Below are positions 8,951-18,003 of a DNA stretch of 64,000 bases, piece by piece. This DNA comes from Kitasatospora sp. MAA19 (GTDB taxonomy: Bacteria > Actinomycetota > Actinomycetes > Streptomycetales > Streptomycetaceae), in contig NZ_JARXYZ010000009.1 of assembly GCF_029894125.1 (NCBI RefSeq), forward strand, positions 1 through 64,000. The letters run 5' to 3'. Each line of letters starts with the position of its first letter. Position 1 is the stretch's first letter. The notes beneath the pieces were generated by a model. That model ran no database searches and had not been told where the DNA came from. It worked only from the letters and a program-made list of their open reading frames with translations. The position numbers were made by a program, and so were the translations under genes.

Positions 8951-9705
8951 GGCTGTGTTTCCTCCGTGCCGGAGCGGACCAGTTCCACGTTGTGGATGTC
9001 GAGGGTGATGGACGGCAGGTTGAGGTTCACGCTGTCGTCGGGGTTGCGGCGGAAGACTCGCCGACGGGTCGCCACCAGCAGGCCGTCGAAGGACCTGTGG
9101 CGGCTGGTGTAGTGGCCGACCAGTGTGCTGCCGTTGATTTCGACGACGTAGTCCATGCGTCGTTGCATGCCGAGGGTGTCGAAGTAGAACACCTGGTCGG
9201 GATTGTGGGTGGCGATCTCGGCCGGGAAGCGCACCTCCAGGCGTCGCCAGGTCTGTCCGGCCTCGTGCCAGGGCTCGATCTCGCGGGTTCGGACACCCGG
9301 ATGGGCGAACAGGAACGGTGTGGTGAAGTAGTTCCAGCACGCGTAGCCCAGGAAGTAGCCCAGGTGCGGGGCGTCCCAGGCGCTGCCCCGCAGCATGCCC
9401 TTGAAGGCGGCGCGGGCCGGATCGAGGGTCTCGACCGGCTCGCCGTCGAGGGTCTGCACCGTGACCCGGTCGGCTGCGGCGTCGAAGACCATCCGCCGGT
9501 CCGGGCGTGTGAAGGGGCTGAACACGATGTGCTCCCGGCGCACATCCAGCGTGATGACCTGGTCGAACGTCCGACCCGTCGGCCAGCCCTTCGATGCCCA
9601 GATCGGGCCCCCGATCGAGATGTCGACCTTCAGTCCGCGCACGGTGTTCCACAGTTCGTGGCCGCCGGCCGTGGCGATGGCCAGGTCGAGCAGTTCGTCG
9701 GTCAT
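8947..9705 (-). CDS. Conserved-type protein of unknown function
   Basis: A 252-aa soluble protein that I do not recognise. The start MTDELLDLAIATAGG at 9705 follows GGAGGAGCG. The sequence alternates short strands rich in aromatic and charged residues (VDISIGGPIW, VITLDVRREHIVFSPF, MDYVVEINGSTLVGHY) and looks like a mainly beta fold, perhaps a lipid- or ligand-binding barrel. Its stop overlaps the DUF302 gene start, so the two are co-transcribed and likely work together. Confidence 0.7.
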   Translation of the reverse strand: MTDELLDLAIATAGGHELWNTVRGLKVDISIGGPIWASKGWPTGRTFDQVITLDVRREHIVFSPFTRPDRRMVFDAAADRVTVQTLDGEPVETLDPARAAFKGMLRGSAWDAPHLGYFLGYACWNYFTTPFLFAHPGVRTREIEPWHEAGQTWRRLEVRFPAEIATHNPDQVFYFDTLGMQRRMDYVVEINGSTLVGHYTSRHRSFDGLLVATRRRVFRRNPDDSVNLNLPSITLDIHNVELVRSGTEETQP

Positions 9706-10158
9706 GGACCACGCTCCTCCAGTGGTGTGCACCTCCACCAAGGTTGACCGAAGCTCTCGACTGTCGCACGCGGCGCCGAACGTCAGCCGTCCCGGGGCCG
9801 GGTTCCCGAGCGGTGAGGTGGCGCCCTTGCTGTCCCCGCACTGGCATGGATCGGTTCGCCCCGCAAGTCGGGTTGGAGTTGCGACGTGGATCGAGTACCC
9901 GCAGGCTGTTTATCTGGTATGCGGCCATGATGACGCGAAGAGAGACCGGCTTCGCAGTCCCCGTCGTCGCTTCGCAGTCCCCCTCGGACTCCGCGGCAGA
10001 TGTCCTCTCGGCGGCACGTGCCACGGACTCCCCTCTCGATCCGCTCTCCGCTGACCACCTGGTCCGCAGTGGCCCAAGTGATGCACCCGAATGGTCCGAG
10101 CATCCGACATGACCACCGGTTGCCACAGCCTGCCACCAGCGAGAAGGAGCCACCGAAC
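9706..10158. promoter_or_regulatory. Divergent promoter region with a 13-bp direct repeat
   Basis: About 450 nt between two divergent genes, so at least one promoter for each direction must lie here. CTTCGCAGTCCCC occurs twice, at 9950-9962 and 9970-9982 (20-bp period, two helical turns), a spacing expected for a protein-binding site. AAGGAG at 10144-10149 is the ribosome-binding site of the rightward gene. I see no gene in the interval. Confidence 0.4.
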
Positions 10159-11442
10159 ATGAACGGAAAGCAGAAGACACTCGCCATCCTGACGGGAACC
10201 GTGCTGGCGGCCGGACTCACCAGCCCGGCCTTCGGGGCCGCCTCCCCCGCTGCTCAGTCACCGGCCGCGAGCGCCACCGCTGCGGGGACCGGGACGTCGG
10301 TCGTGGACTGGAACCGCGCGCTCATCACCATCCTGAGCGATCCCAAGGCCCAGCCGCCCACCGTCCACCCCACGCGCAGCTTCGCGCTCCTCCAGGCCGC
10401 CGAGTACGACGCGGTGACATCGATCACCCGGACCGATCCTGCCTACCTGTTCTCGGTGCCGGCGCCGCAAGGCGCCCGTGCGGACGTCGCAGCCGACCAG
10501 GCAGCCCACGACGTACTGGTCGCGCTGTACCCGGCCGAGCGCGCGAGCGTGGACCAGCAGCTGAGCAGCCAGCTGTCCGCGATCACCGACGGCGCCGACA
10601 AACAGGCGGGCGTCACCGTGGGAGCAGCCGTCGCCGGCAAGCTGATCAGCCTGCGGTCCGATGACGGGTCCTCGGCCACGCCACCGCCGTTCACCCCGGG
10701 AACCGCCCCCGGCGACTACCGGCTCACACCGCCCGACTTCCCCGCACCGGTGTTCACCAACTGGGGCTCGGTCAAACCGTTCGTGCTGACGAGCGGAAGC
10801 CAGTTCCGCCCGGCCGCGCCGCCGGCCGTGGGCACCCCCGAGTACGCCGCCGCCCTGAACGAGGTCAAGAGCCTGGGGAGCAAGACCAGTACCACCCGTA
10901 CCGCCGATCAGACCGCGGCCGCGACGTTCTGGGCGGCAGCACCCGTCTGGAACGTCTGGAACCAGGTCGCGCAGGACCTCGTCACCTCCCAGAACGCGAG
11001 CCTGGAGCAGGCGGTGAAGGTCTTCGCCCGGCTCGACCTGTCCCTCGCCGACACCGCGATCGCGATGTACGACGCCAAGTACGCCTACCACGTGTGGCGG
11101 CCGGTCACCGCCATCCAGCTCGGCGACACGCACTACAACCCGGGCATCGTCGGCGATCCCAACTGGACCCCCCTCCTGCCGACCGCCCCGGACCCGTCCT
11201 ACCCCGGCGCCCACGGCGCTCTCAGCCAGGCCGCGGCGACGACGCTCGCCGGATTCTACGGCGCACAGCACCAGCTCACGGTGACCTCGAAGGGCGTCAC
11301 CCGAACCTTCGCCGGCTTCCAGGACGCCGCCACCGAAGCGTGGCTCAGCCGGATCTGGTCCGGCCAGCACACCTCCATCGACAACAGTGCCGGTCAGCAA
11401 CTCGGCAAGCAGGTGGCCAATTTCGTGGCACAGCATCTCTGA
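10159..11442 (+). CDS. Secreted vanadium haloperoxidase/PAP2-like protein
   Basis: A 427-aa protein with an N-terminal Sec signal (KTLAILTGTVLAAGLTSPAFGA) and a PAP2-related C-terminal half. The vanadate/phosphate-binding motifs are recognisable: KYAYHVWRPVTAI (Lys and Arg-Pro), SYPGAHGALS (variant of the SGH motif) and SRIWSGQH (Arg and His). The middle motif has Gly-Ala instead of Ser-Gly before the His. The family covers vanadium-dependent haloperoxidases and acid phosphatases; sequence alone does not separate them, and the variant motif leaves activity open. It acts outside the cytoplasm. AAGGAG precedes the start. Confidence 0.8.
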   Translation: MNGKQKTLAILTGTVLAAGLTSPAFGAASPAAQSPAASATAAGTGTSVVDWNRALITILSDPKAQPPTVHPTRSFALLQAAEYDAVTSITRTDPAYLFSVPAPQGARADVAADQAAHDVLVALYPAERASVDQQLSSQLSAITDGADKQAGVTVGAAVAGKLISLRSDDGSSATPPPFTPGTAPGDYRLTPPDFPAPVFTNWGSVKPFVLTSGSQFRPAAPPAVGTPEYAAALNEVKSLGSKTSTTRTADQTAAATFWAAAPVWNVWNQVAQDLVTSQNASLEQAVKVFARLDLSLADTAIAMYDAKYAYHVWRPVTAIQLGDTHYNPGIVGDPNWTPLLPTAPDPSYPGAHGALSQAAATTLAGFYGAQHQLTVTSKGVTRTFAGFQDAATEAWLSRIWSGQHTSIDNSAGQQLGKQVANFVAQHL

Positions 11443-11608
11443 TCGCCCGCACGGCGTGAACGCCCCGTGGTGAGCAGTCGGCTGCACCCGACGTGTCGGG
11501 TACAGCCGACTCCTCGTCACGCAGGCGCCGGTGGGATCGGGGGTTGGCGAAAGGCCCACAGGGACCGGAACCGGATCTCCCGCGACTCACACATGAAAGG
11601 TCACGACC

Positions 11609-12358
11609 ATGAACAGGCTGGACGGCAAGGTCGCCCTCGTCACCGGCGGCAGCAGCGGTATCGGACTCGCGATCGCACGGAGGTTCGTGGAGGAAGGGGC
11701 CTACGTGTTCATCACCGGGCGGCGCCAGCCCGAACTGGACCGGGCAAAGGACGGGATCGGCAGGAACGTCACGGCGGTTCGGGGCGACGTCACCGTCCCC
11801 GCCGACCTCGGCCGACTCTTCCGGACCATCGAGAAGGAGAAGGGGAAGATCGACGTCGTCGTCGCCAACTCGGGCCTGGTCGCCCCGCAGGAGTTCGGCC
11901 AGATCACCGAAGAGGGCTTCGACCGCACCTTCGACCTCAACGCCCGTGGCACGCTCTTCACCGCCCAGGAAGCGCTGCCGCTGATGAAGGACGGCGGCTC
12001 GATCATCCTCGTCGGATCGATCGCCGCCTACACCGGCTTCAAGGGGTACACCACCTACAGCGCCACCAAGGCCGCCGTGCGCTCCTACGCCCGCACCTGG
12101 ACCAAGGAGCTGGGGAACCGCGGCATCCGGGTCAACACCCTCAGCCCCGGCCCGATCGACACTCCGATCATGGACAGCCAAGCAGACTCGAAGGAAGGCG
12201 CGGACGCGATCAGAGCAGCCTTCACATCACTCATCCCCCTCGGACGCATGGGACGACCCGAGGAGGTCGCCGCGGCCGCCCTCTTCCTCGCATCCGATGA
12301 GAGCAGCTTCTGTGCGGGCATGGACCTGAGCGTCGACGGCGGCATGGCTCAGGTCTGA
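11609..12358 (+). CDS. Short-chain dehydrogenase/reductase
   Basis: A 249-aa classical SDR. TGGSSGIG (residues about 12-19) binds the cofactor, RGDV follows, NARG is the structural Asn, and YSATKAA carries the catalytic Tyr and Lys, preceded by the GSIAAY serine. The C-terminus ends in the usual SSFCAGMDLSVDGG. ITGRRQ, with Arg residues after beta-2, favours NADP(H) (inference). GAAAGG precedes the ATG. A remnant of an NmrA-gene tail and a terminator follow. Confidence 0.9.
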   Translation: MNRLDGKVALVTGGSSGIGLAIARRFVEEGAYVFITGRRQPELDRAKDGIGRNVTAVRGDVTVPADLGRLFRTIEKEKGKIDVVVANSGLVAPQEFGQITEEGFDRTFDLNARGTLFTAQEALPLMKDGGSIILVGSIAAYTGFKGYTTYSATKAAVRSYARTWTKELGNRGIRVNTLSPGPIDTPIMDSQADSKEGADAIRAAFTSLIPLGRMGRPEEVAAAALFLASDESSFCAGMDLSVDGGMAQV

Positions 12359-12385
12359 GGCCGCCACACGGCATCCCCGGCCACA

Positions 12386-12452
12386 GTCGCCGAGCTGCTC
12401 GGGCGCCCCCCGCTGGGGTTCGACAGCTTCATCAGGAACACCCCCGCCCTGC
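12386..12452 (+). pseudogene. Tail fragment of an NmrA-like gene
   Basis: About 65 bp match, in inverted orientation and with one mismatch, the last codons of the NmrA-like gene at 7209-7273 (AELLGRPPLGFDSFIRNTP). No start or upstream body exists here, so this is a scar. A terminator follows directly, suggesting the original 3' end of a second gene copy survives. Confidence 0.85.
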
Positions 12453-12456
12453 GGGG

Positions 12457-12480
12457 CCCGGCCGCAGTAATGCGGCCGGG
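12457..12480 (+). terminator. Perfect 10-bp hairpin
   Basis: CCCGGCCGCA and TGCGGCCGGG pair around a GTAA loop. It can terminate the SDR transcript and probably belonged to the NmrA-type gene whose tail precedes it. Confidence 0.7.
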
Positions 12481-12488
12481 CTACCCGA

Positions 12489-12551
12489 CACGGATCCCCC
12501 GGTGATCATGAAGCGTAGAGACCTCCATGATTGGGCGAACCGTGCCTGCCC
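12489..12551 (-). mobile_element. 63-bp end fragment of the IS5-type element
   Basis: Matches 7092-7154 with a single mismatch (12532 against 7135) and in the same orientation. It contains only the element end and the first transposase codons. It abuts a group II intron maturase fragment at 12552, so the element once inserted into that gene and the rest was lost. Confidence 0.85.
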
Positions 12552-12690
12552 ATTCCCGGTCGCCGAACACCCAGCGGTCCCCTCTGGTCGGGTTGAACGT
12601 GCCGAAGTATCGGTTGATGACCCAGTGCTTCGACTTGTTCGGGTGACTGCGCACGACCCACCGGTAGGTGGCTCTAGCGGGGGATCGTGA
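12552..12690 (-). pseudogene. Group II intron reverse transcriptase/maturase fragment
   Basis: On the minus strand the stretch reads ATYRWVVRSHPNKSKHW, VINRYFGTFNPTRGD and RWVFGDRE, the conserved C-terminal maturase region of bacterial group II intron proteins (HPNKS, W..RYFG, RWVFGDRDSG). The next residues are replaced by the IS5-type end. No reverse-transcriptase core is visible upstream, and no intron RNA domain V was identified, so only a relic remains. Confidence 0.75.
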
Positions 12691-12967
12691 TCGTTTGTAT
12701 GGCCGACGCGCTGGTCGTCGAGGTTCAGCGATGGTGGGGTCGGGCCGATCACACGTCTCGCCCTTCCGGTCGGCGACACCGAGCGCCGCGTCCCCGTCTG
12801 GGCCCTCCGGCTCTCCAAGGCCCTCCCTCGTCCAGGCCGCGTAGCACCGACAGCCGCCGAGCAGGCCATCACCCGAGACACCCAGGAGATCGATCACGGG
12901 ACAGCCCTGAGCACAAGGACACGCACAGGCCTACCGGCTGTCACCCCCGCCCGGCAGAATCACCCGC
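12691..12967. other. Intergenic stretch, nothing recognised
   Basis: Open frames run through this interval on both strands, but none shows family motifs. It may include more degraded mobile DNA. Confidence 0.4.
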
Positions 12968-14059
12968 ATGACGATCGTCACGAGCGCGCCGCCGACGCAC
13001 AGCACGCCCGTCGCCCTCGCCCGCACCTTCCTGGCGGGTGGCGTGAGCGGAACGACGTTGGCGGCGCTCGTCGTTGGCGTCGTCGTCGAGAGCGTGCCGC
13101 TGTTCGTCACGGGGCTGGTCCTGCCCGTGGTGTACGGCCTGCTCCGCTTCCTGGCCGGTAGGCCGCGGCGGGCCCGGGAGGCGGCCGTCGCGCCCCGGAC
13201 GGCGCTCGCGATGATCGAGAGCCTCAAAGCCGTCGGAGGTGACACCGGCGACATACCGGTGAAGTTCGATCTCACCGTCGCGCCGGACGACGCGTCGGCG
13301 TACCGCGTCGAGTTCAGGCAGAACATCAACCTCGTCGATCTCCCCGACTACCGACCGGGCGGCATCCTGGTGGTCCGTTACCCGCCGGACCAGCCGTGGC
13401 GGGTGAAGATCGTGAAGCGGCCGACACCGGAGTGGGAGGACCGGGCGGCAGCGGCTCACCTCGACTCCGCGCCCGGGCAGGCCACGGTGAGCGAGCCGCC
13501 CGAAGGAGGTGCCTTCGACCTCGTCGCGCTTCTCGGCCTGCTGCTCGGTGCGGCTGCCGTGGTCCTGCTGTTCCGCGTGGAGTTGTTCGAGCAGGAGACC
13601 ACCGCCGCGCCGTCCTCGTCCTCGACGACGTCGGTCTCCTCGACGTCGTCCTCCACGGTCGAGTCCGCGCTGTCCGGCACGGTCTCCCTCGGCCCCGGCC
13701 AGTCCTTCCTCGACGACGGCGAGTTGCGCCGTGCCGTCAACTCACTTACCGCGGGCAAGGATCCGCTCCAGGCGATCACCGTGGTGGTGCAGGAGCGCCT
13801 GCTGTCGGTCGTGTTCTCCCCGGCCGGCGTGCCGGCCCCGCAGTTCGATCCGCTGTCGCTGCCGTACGAGCGCCTCCCGGCCCTGGTCAAGGAGGCCAGG
13901 ACCACCCTCGGTGTCCACGCCCCGCAGACCTGGCAGATCACCGCCGACGGTCTCACCGGCTCCCTCACCATCAAGGTCGGTGTGACCGGGGCCGAGGGAA
14001 CGGCCTCGCTGGAGGCGGACGGGCAGGGCCAAGTGGTACGGCGCACCCCGGCACGCTGA
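12968..14059 (+). CDS. Membrane protein with serine-rich linker, unknown function
   Basis: A 363-aa protein. Hydrophobic segments lie at about residues 22-60 (TLAALVVGVVVESVPLFV, LVLPVVYGLL) and 185-200 (LVALLGLLLGAAAVVLLF). Between them is a soluble domain with AYRVEFRQNINLVDLPDYRPG and ILVVRYPPDQPWRVKI, a style seen in actinomycete DUF3592-like proteins. After the last helix a Ser/Thr-only linker (about 208-225) leads to a C-terminal domain of alternating strands, probably extracytoplasmic. Unrecognised overall. The next gene also encodes a protein of DUF3592 style. Confidence 0.65.
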   Translation: MTIVTSAPPTHSTPVALARTFLAGGVSGTTLAALVVGVVVESVPLFVTGLVLPVVYGLLRFLAGRPRRAREAAVAPRTALAMIESLKAVGGDTGDIPVKFDLTVAPDDASAYRVEFRQNINLVDLPDYRPGGILVVRYPPDQPWRVKIVKRPTPEWEDRAAAAHLDSAPGQATVSEPPEGGAFDLVALLGLLLGAAAVVLLFRVELFEQETTAAPSSSSTTSVSSTSSSTVESALSGTVSLGPGQSFLDDGELRRAVNSLTAGKDPLQAITVVVQERLLSVVFSPAGVPAPQFDPLSLPYERLPALVKEARTTLGVHAPQTWQITADGLTGSLTIKVGVTGAEGTASLEADGQGQVVRRTPAR

Positions 14060-14256
14060 CCCCCGGGCCCGATCGCAGGGTGCCAAGGCCGTTGGCCGCG
14101 AGCGGATTTGGAACCACCGCCGCGGCCTCACACTGATCCGGACGTGGTAGACCTTGCACCCACCGGGTTGCCTGTGACAGCGGAGGACATCTGCCGCTCC
14201 GCACCGGTGACGGGGTGCCCGGCAGACCGTCCCCGAAGGTGGCAGGAGGAAGGCGC

Positions 14257-15117
14257 ATGGGCTGGAACGAGTTTCTGACGCTGTGGTGCGGGGTGTTCGG
14301 CGCGATGGCGCTGCTCGGGTTCGGGCGGTCGCTGGCCGGGGTGACCCGGGGCCAGCGGATGGTCCGGGTCATGGGGCGGATCGAGCGGGTGCGGGAACCC
14401 CGGCACGACGGTTCCCTGAGCGACGGGATACCGGTGGTCGTCTCCTTCCGTGACCCGTCCACCGGGCAGGAGTTCACCGTGACGAACGACGGTGACTGCG
14501 GCGACCTGGTCACCACGGCCTGGACGGGTCGGGAGATCGGGGTCCGCTACCCGCCCGGGAGGCCTCATGCCTTCAAGTTCGCCGACGACCTCCAGGACGG
14601 CCGGCGCGGGCTCGGCTGGCCGAGCTTCGCGGTCTTCCTGGTCTACGTCGGGCTGGTGGTCCTCGCCGCGATCGACTGGGGCTGGCCGTGGGCGCTGCTC
14701 GGCGTCGGCGGGCCGCTCGCCGTCGCCATCGCGTGCGCTCTGCCCCGGGACGCACGCCACCGAAGGCGCCATCTCGACCGGCTGGCCTCCGTGGCACCCG
14801 TCCAGGGCCGTGTCATCGCCGTCGTCAAGAACGTCCAAACCAACGAGGACGGCGACACGTTCGTCAGCCGGTCACCGGTCGTCGCCTTCACCACCCACGA
14901 GGGCACCGCCGTCCTCGCCTACTGCGACTCGGGGCTGCTGGACCCGGCCAACTCGCGCGGCCGGGACGTCACGATCCACTACGCGCCCGACGACCCGGGC
15001 GTCTTCACCCCGGACCTCGCCGCCGAACGCCGGACCCGGAGGACGGACCTCACCTGCTCCGTCGTGGTCCTCCTGGTCGCAGTGGCGGCGGTCGTCGTGG
15101 GAGCGGTCATGGTGTGA
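14257..15117 (+). CDS. DUF3592-type membrane protein
   Basis: A 286-aa protein with an N-terminal membrane helix, a first DUF3592-like domain (VMGRIERVREPRHDG ... IGVRYPPGRPHAF), two central helices (FAVFLVYVGLVVLAAIDW, ALLGVGGPLAVAIACAL), a second similar domain (VQGRVIAVVKN ... DVTIHYAPDDPGVFTPD) and a C-terminal helix. AGGAGGAAG supports the ATG at 14257. The duplicated YxPxxP-type strand pattern suggests an internal repeat. No biochemical role is established for this family. Confidence 0.75.
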   Translation: MGWNEFLTLWCGVFGAMALLGFGRSLAGVTRGQRMVRVMGRIERVREPRHDGSLSDGIPVVVSFRDPSTGQEFTVTNDGDCGDLVTTAWTGREIGVRYPPGRPHAFKFADDLQDGRRGLGWPSFAVFLVYVGLVVLAAIDWGWPWALLGVGGPLAVAIACALPRDARHRRRHLDRLASVAPVQGRVIAVVKNVQTNEDGDTFVSRSPVVAFTTHEGTAVLAYCDSGLLDPANSRGRDVTIHYAPDDPGVFTPDLAAERRTRRTDLTCSVVVLLVAVAAVVVGAVMV

Positions 15118-15138
15118 CGCTCGATGCACCGGCCAGGC

Positions 15139-16413
15139 CTACAGCCGCGCCAGCCAGGTCGCGATCTCGTCGATCGCCGCCGGCACGACGTGCCCCGGTC
15201 GCGCGTAGTCGGCCGGAGTGGCGGGGCCGGTGCCGGCGCAGAACTGGTGATCGGCGTCCTCGTGCACCCGGATCGTCACCTCGGTCCGATCAGCGAAAGC
15301 GGCCTGCCAACGTGTCAGGTCGTCGGCGACGGTGACCTGGTAGTCCCGCCCGCCCTGGAGGATCAGCATCGGTCGGCCGAGTCCGGCCGCGGTGGCCACC
15401 GGGTCGTACGCCCGCAGGTCGAGCCAGTAGGCGGCGGAGAACCCGAGCGGCAGCAGCTCCGACGGCGTGTCGGCCGTGAGCTCGGGGCCGGCCACCAACG
15501 CGGCCTGCCGGGCCAGTGTCGCCAGCGCCTCGTCCGTGATCGAGCCGGGGGCGAGCGCCGCGAGGTGACGGGCCACCCGGACCACCGCCTCGTGCATCGG
15601 CTGGGCGTCCGCGGCGAGCAGCACCAGGCCCGCGATCGACGGGTCGGCGGCGGCGATGCGGGGTGCCACCTTGCCGCCCATGCTGTGGCCGAGCAGGTGG
15701 ATCCGGTCCGGGGCCACCTCGAGCTGCCCCTGGAGGAGGCGGACGGCGGCGAGTGCATCCGGCAGGTACTCGTCGGCCATGGTGAAGTCCGCCGGCAGGC
15801 GCTCCGGGTGCGCGAAGGTCACCTTGTCGAAGCGCAGCACGGCCACCTGCCGGGTGGCGAGCCCCCAGGCGAGGTCCTTGAGCGGCTTGTTGGGGCCGCT
15901 GCTCTCGTCCCGGTCGAACGCGCCGCCGCCGCTGAGCAGCACGGCGGCGGGCCACGGTCCGGGGCCGACGGGAAGCGTCAGCGTGCCGGGCACCGCGAGC
16001 GGACCGGTACCGAGCACGACCTCCCGCTCGGTGAACCGGGCCGGATCCGCGTAGTGCGGCGGCTGCCACTCGGCGCCGCCGTCCCGGTCGAACCGCAGGC
16101 CGTGCAGCAGGCCGTCACCGCCGACCGACGTCACCACGGTGAAGCCGCCGTTCGCGCAGGCCACCGGGATCCGAACGCGCACCAGGTCACCTTCTCCGGG
16201 CTCGCTCGCCGGCTCCCCGATCAGCCCCACGCCACCCTGTTCCGCGATCTGGGCCGCCCACGCGAGCCGCAGCGCATCGGCGGACACCGCGGCCCGCAGG
16301 GGCGGCGCGAACAGCTCCACGGTCTCCGCGAACGCCTCCGCCCGCAGCAGCGCGGCAAAGCCCCGCGCCACCTCCAGTGTCCCCACCTCATCCATTCGCA
16401 TGGGTGAGAACAC
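15139..16413 (-). CDS. Alpha/beta hydrolase with N-terminal DUF3887-like domain
   Basis: A 424-aa protein. Residues about 10-110 resemble the DUF3887 fold found before some hydrolases (VARGFAALLRAEAFAETVELFAPPLRA). The hydrolase part has the oxyanion region LLSGGGAFDRD, nucleophile elbow LLGHSMGGKVA, a catalytic Asp in ILQGGRDYQV and His in EDADHQF. The architecture is that of dienelactone-hydrolase-like serine esterases; substrate unknown. Met codons at 16413, 16401 and 16395 are all possible starts. No secretion signal. Confidence 0.8.
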   Translation of the reverse strand: MFSPMRMDEVGTLEVARGFAALLRAEAFAETVELFAPPLRAAVSADALRLAWAAQIAEQGGVGLIGEPASEPGEGDLVRVRIPVACANGGFTVVTSVGGDGLLHGLRFDRDGGAEWQPPHYADPARFTEREVVLGTGPLAVPGTLTLPVGPGPWPAAVLLSGGGAFDRDESSGPNKPLKDLAWGLATRQVAVLRFDKVTFAHPERLPADFTMADEYLPDALAAVRLLQGQLEVAPDRIHLLGHSMGGKVAPRIAAADPSIAGLVLLAADAQPMHEAVVRVARHLAALAPGSITDEALATLARQAALVAGPELTADTPSELLPLGFSAAYWLDLRAYDPVATAAGLGRPMLILQGGRDYQVTVADDLTRWQAAFADRTEVTIRVHEDADHQFCAGTGPATPADYARPGHVVPAAIDEIATWLARL

Positions 16414-16445
16414 TAGCGAGAACGATCGGGCATGGACTCCCCGGG

Positions 16446-16745
16446 TCAGTGGCCGCCCCTGGGTTCGACGCAGCCGCCGTCCAGGTACCTGCCGTGCGGG
16501 TGGACGGCATGCGGTGAGGTCAGCGATCCGCTGATACAGGGGCCGACTTCGGGGATCTCCAGAGCGAATCCGGGTGCGGCGTCGGAGGGGTGCACGTCGG
16601 TGTTCCTGGCGGGGTAGCCGAGGCCTTCGAGGACGGCGCGGAGATCGGCTTCGCTGAGGGTGGCCGACGTGCCGCCACGCCGGCGGCCACCACTGTGCTC
16701 GCGTTCCTCATCGACCTTTCCCCCCTTGATCGTTGTCCCATCGTC
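16446..16745 (-). pseudogene. Possible short degraded gene
   Basis: A minus-strand frame reads plausible protein (TLSEADLRAVLEGLGY, ALEIPEVGPCISGSL, HPHGRYLDGG) and ends at TGA 16446-16448, but has no ATG/GTG start. The ATG with a GGAAAGG site (at about 16713) opens a different frame (MRNASTVVAAGVAA). This is consistent with one frameshift near 16670 in a ~90-aa gene downstream of the SGNH hydrolase. I do not recognise the product. Confidence 0.3.
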
Positions 16746-16768
16746 GCGCGCGGGCGCGGCGCTGTGGG

Positions 16769-17959
16769 TCAGCTCGCGAAGGGGCCGGTGCTGCCGAAGG
16801 CCAGCCGGGTGAAGTGGTCGGCGATACGGCGGTGGCCGGCCTGGTCGGGGTGCAGGTCGTCGGGGAGCGGGTGTTCGTCGTGGTCGGTCTCCCCGTAGAG
16901 CGAACGGCCGTCCAGGTAGTGCAGGTTGGGGTCGCCGTCGGCCACCCGGGCGGCGACGATGCGGGCGAGTTCGGCCCGGATCACGGCGAGGGTCAGGCGG
17001 CCGGCGGCGGTGTCGGCCGGGTCGCCGGTGGCCCGGAAGCGAAGGGTCCCGGTGCTGAAGTCGGCGGCGAGGGGGCCGGGGGTGTCCTCCTGGATCGGGC
17101 AGAGGACGGACGAGACCACGAGCAGGGGCGTGGCCGGGTGGCCTTCGCGGACGGTGTCCAGGAAGCCGTGGACCGCCGGGGCGAAGGCGCGCAGGCGCAT
17201 CACGTCGGTGTTGACGAGGTTGATGCCGATCTTGAGGCTGATCAGGTCGGCGGGGGTGTCACGGATGGCGCGGGCGGTGAAGGGGTCGAGCAGGGCGCTG
17301 CCGCCGAAGCCGAGGTTGACCAGGTCGACGCCGGCGCCGGCAGCGGCCATGGCGGGCCAAGTACCGGTCGGGTGAGTGGCGTTGGAGCCGTGGCTGATCG
17401 AGCTGCCGTGGTGCAGCCAGCGCCTGCGGCCGGTGTCCGGGGCCGGGGTGACGGGGGCGTCGGTGTCGAGGGCGATGAGTTCGGTGGTCTCCGTGTGCGG
17501 GAGCCAGATCTCGACGGTCTTGTCCCGGGCGGGCAGGCCGGTGAACCGGGCGGTGCCGGGCGGGCCCTGGGTCAGCTCGACGCGTCCGGTGCTCAGGTCA
17601 ATGGTGCGCAGGTTGCCGCCGGACACCGTGGTCTGTGCGGCCAACCGGCCGTCCACGAGGAGGTCGTACACCCCGTCGGGCGGGGTGGGCACGCCCGGGT
17701 AGACCCGTTTGGTGGGGACGGTGTGCAGGTCGATCGCGGTGGCGCGGGTGCGGAAGGCCAGCCGGACGCCGGAGGGCTGGGACTCGGCGATCGCGAGCTG
17801 CTCGTCGGGGATCTGCCGACGGGCCCGGGCGGGCAGGCGGTGCGGCAGCAGGCCGCGCTCGGTGTGCTCGACGTCGAGGTGGCCGTGGAGCAGGGCCTCG
17901 GTGACGGGGGTGGTGATCGGGAGGGCTGTGCTGGAGGGGGTGGTGTGCGAAGTGTTCAT
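16769..17959 (-). CDS. SGNH/GDSL-type hydrolase
   Basis: A 396-aa protein. An N-terminal beta-rich domain (to about residue 180) precedes an SGNH hydrolase domain with block I HHGSSISHGSN (nucleophile Ser), block II NLGFGGSALLDPF, block III KIGINLVN and block V DDLHPDQAGHRRIADHF (Asp and His). All four name residues are therefore present. The family covers lipases, esterases and carbohydrate esterases; the accessory domain hints at a glycan substrate, which is inference. It lies 44 nt downstream of a TetR-type gene in the same direction, so that regulator probably controls it. Confidence 0.85.
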   Translation of the reverse strand: MNTSHTTPSSTALPITTPVTEALLHGHLDVEHTERGLLPHRLPARARRQIPDEQLAIAESQPSGVRLAFRTRATAIDLHTVPTKRVYPGVPTPPDGVYDLLVDGRLAAQTTVSGGNLRTIDLSTGRVELTQGPPGTARFTGLPARDKTVEIWLPHTETTELIALDTDAPVTPAPDTGRRRWLHHGSSISHGSNATHPTGTWPAMAAAGAGVDLVNLGFGGSALLDPFTARAIRDTPADLISLKIGINLVNTDVMRLRAFAPAVHGFLDTVREGHPATPLLVVSSVLCPIQEDTPGPLAADFSTGTLRFRATGDPADTAAGRLTLAVIRAELARIVAARVADGDPNLHYLDGRSLYGETDHDEHPLPDDLHPDQAGHRRIADHFTRLAFGSTGPFAS

Positions 17960-18003
17960 GGCTGTCTCGTCGAGTTCGTCGGGGGGGTCTTCGGCGGGGT
18001 TCG

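Noticed and set aside
11467-12300. Plus-strand frame overlapping the SDR gene
   Set aside because: Out-of-frame reading of the SDR gene, Arg/His-rich; the SDR frame has all family motifs.
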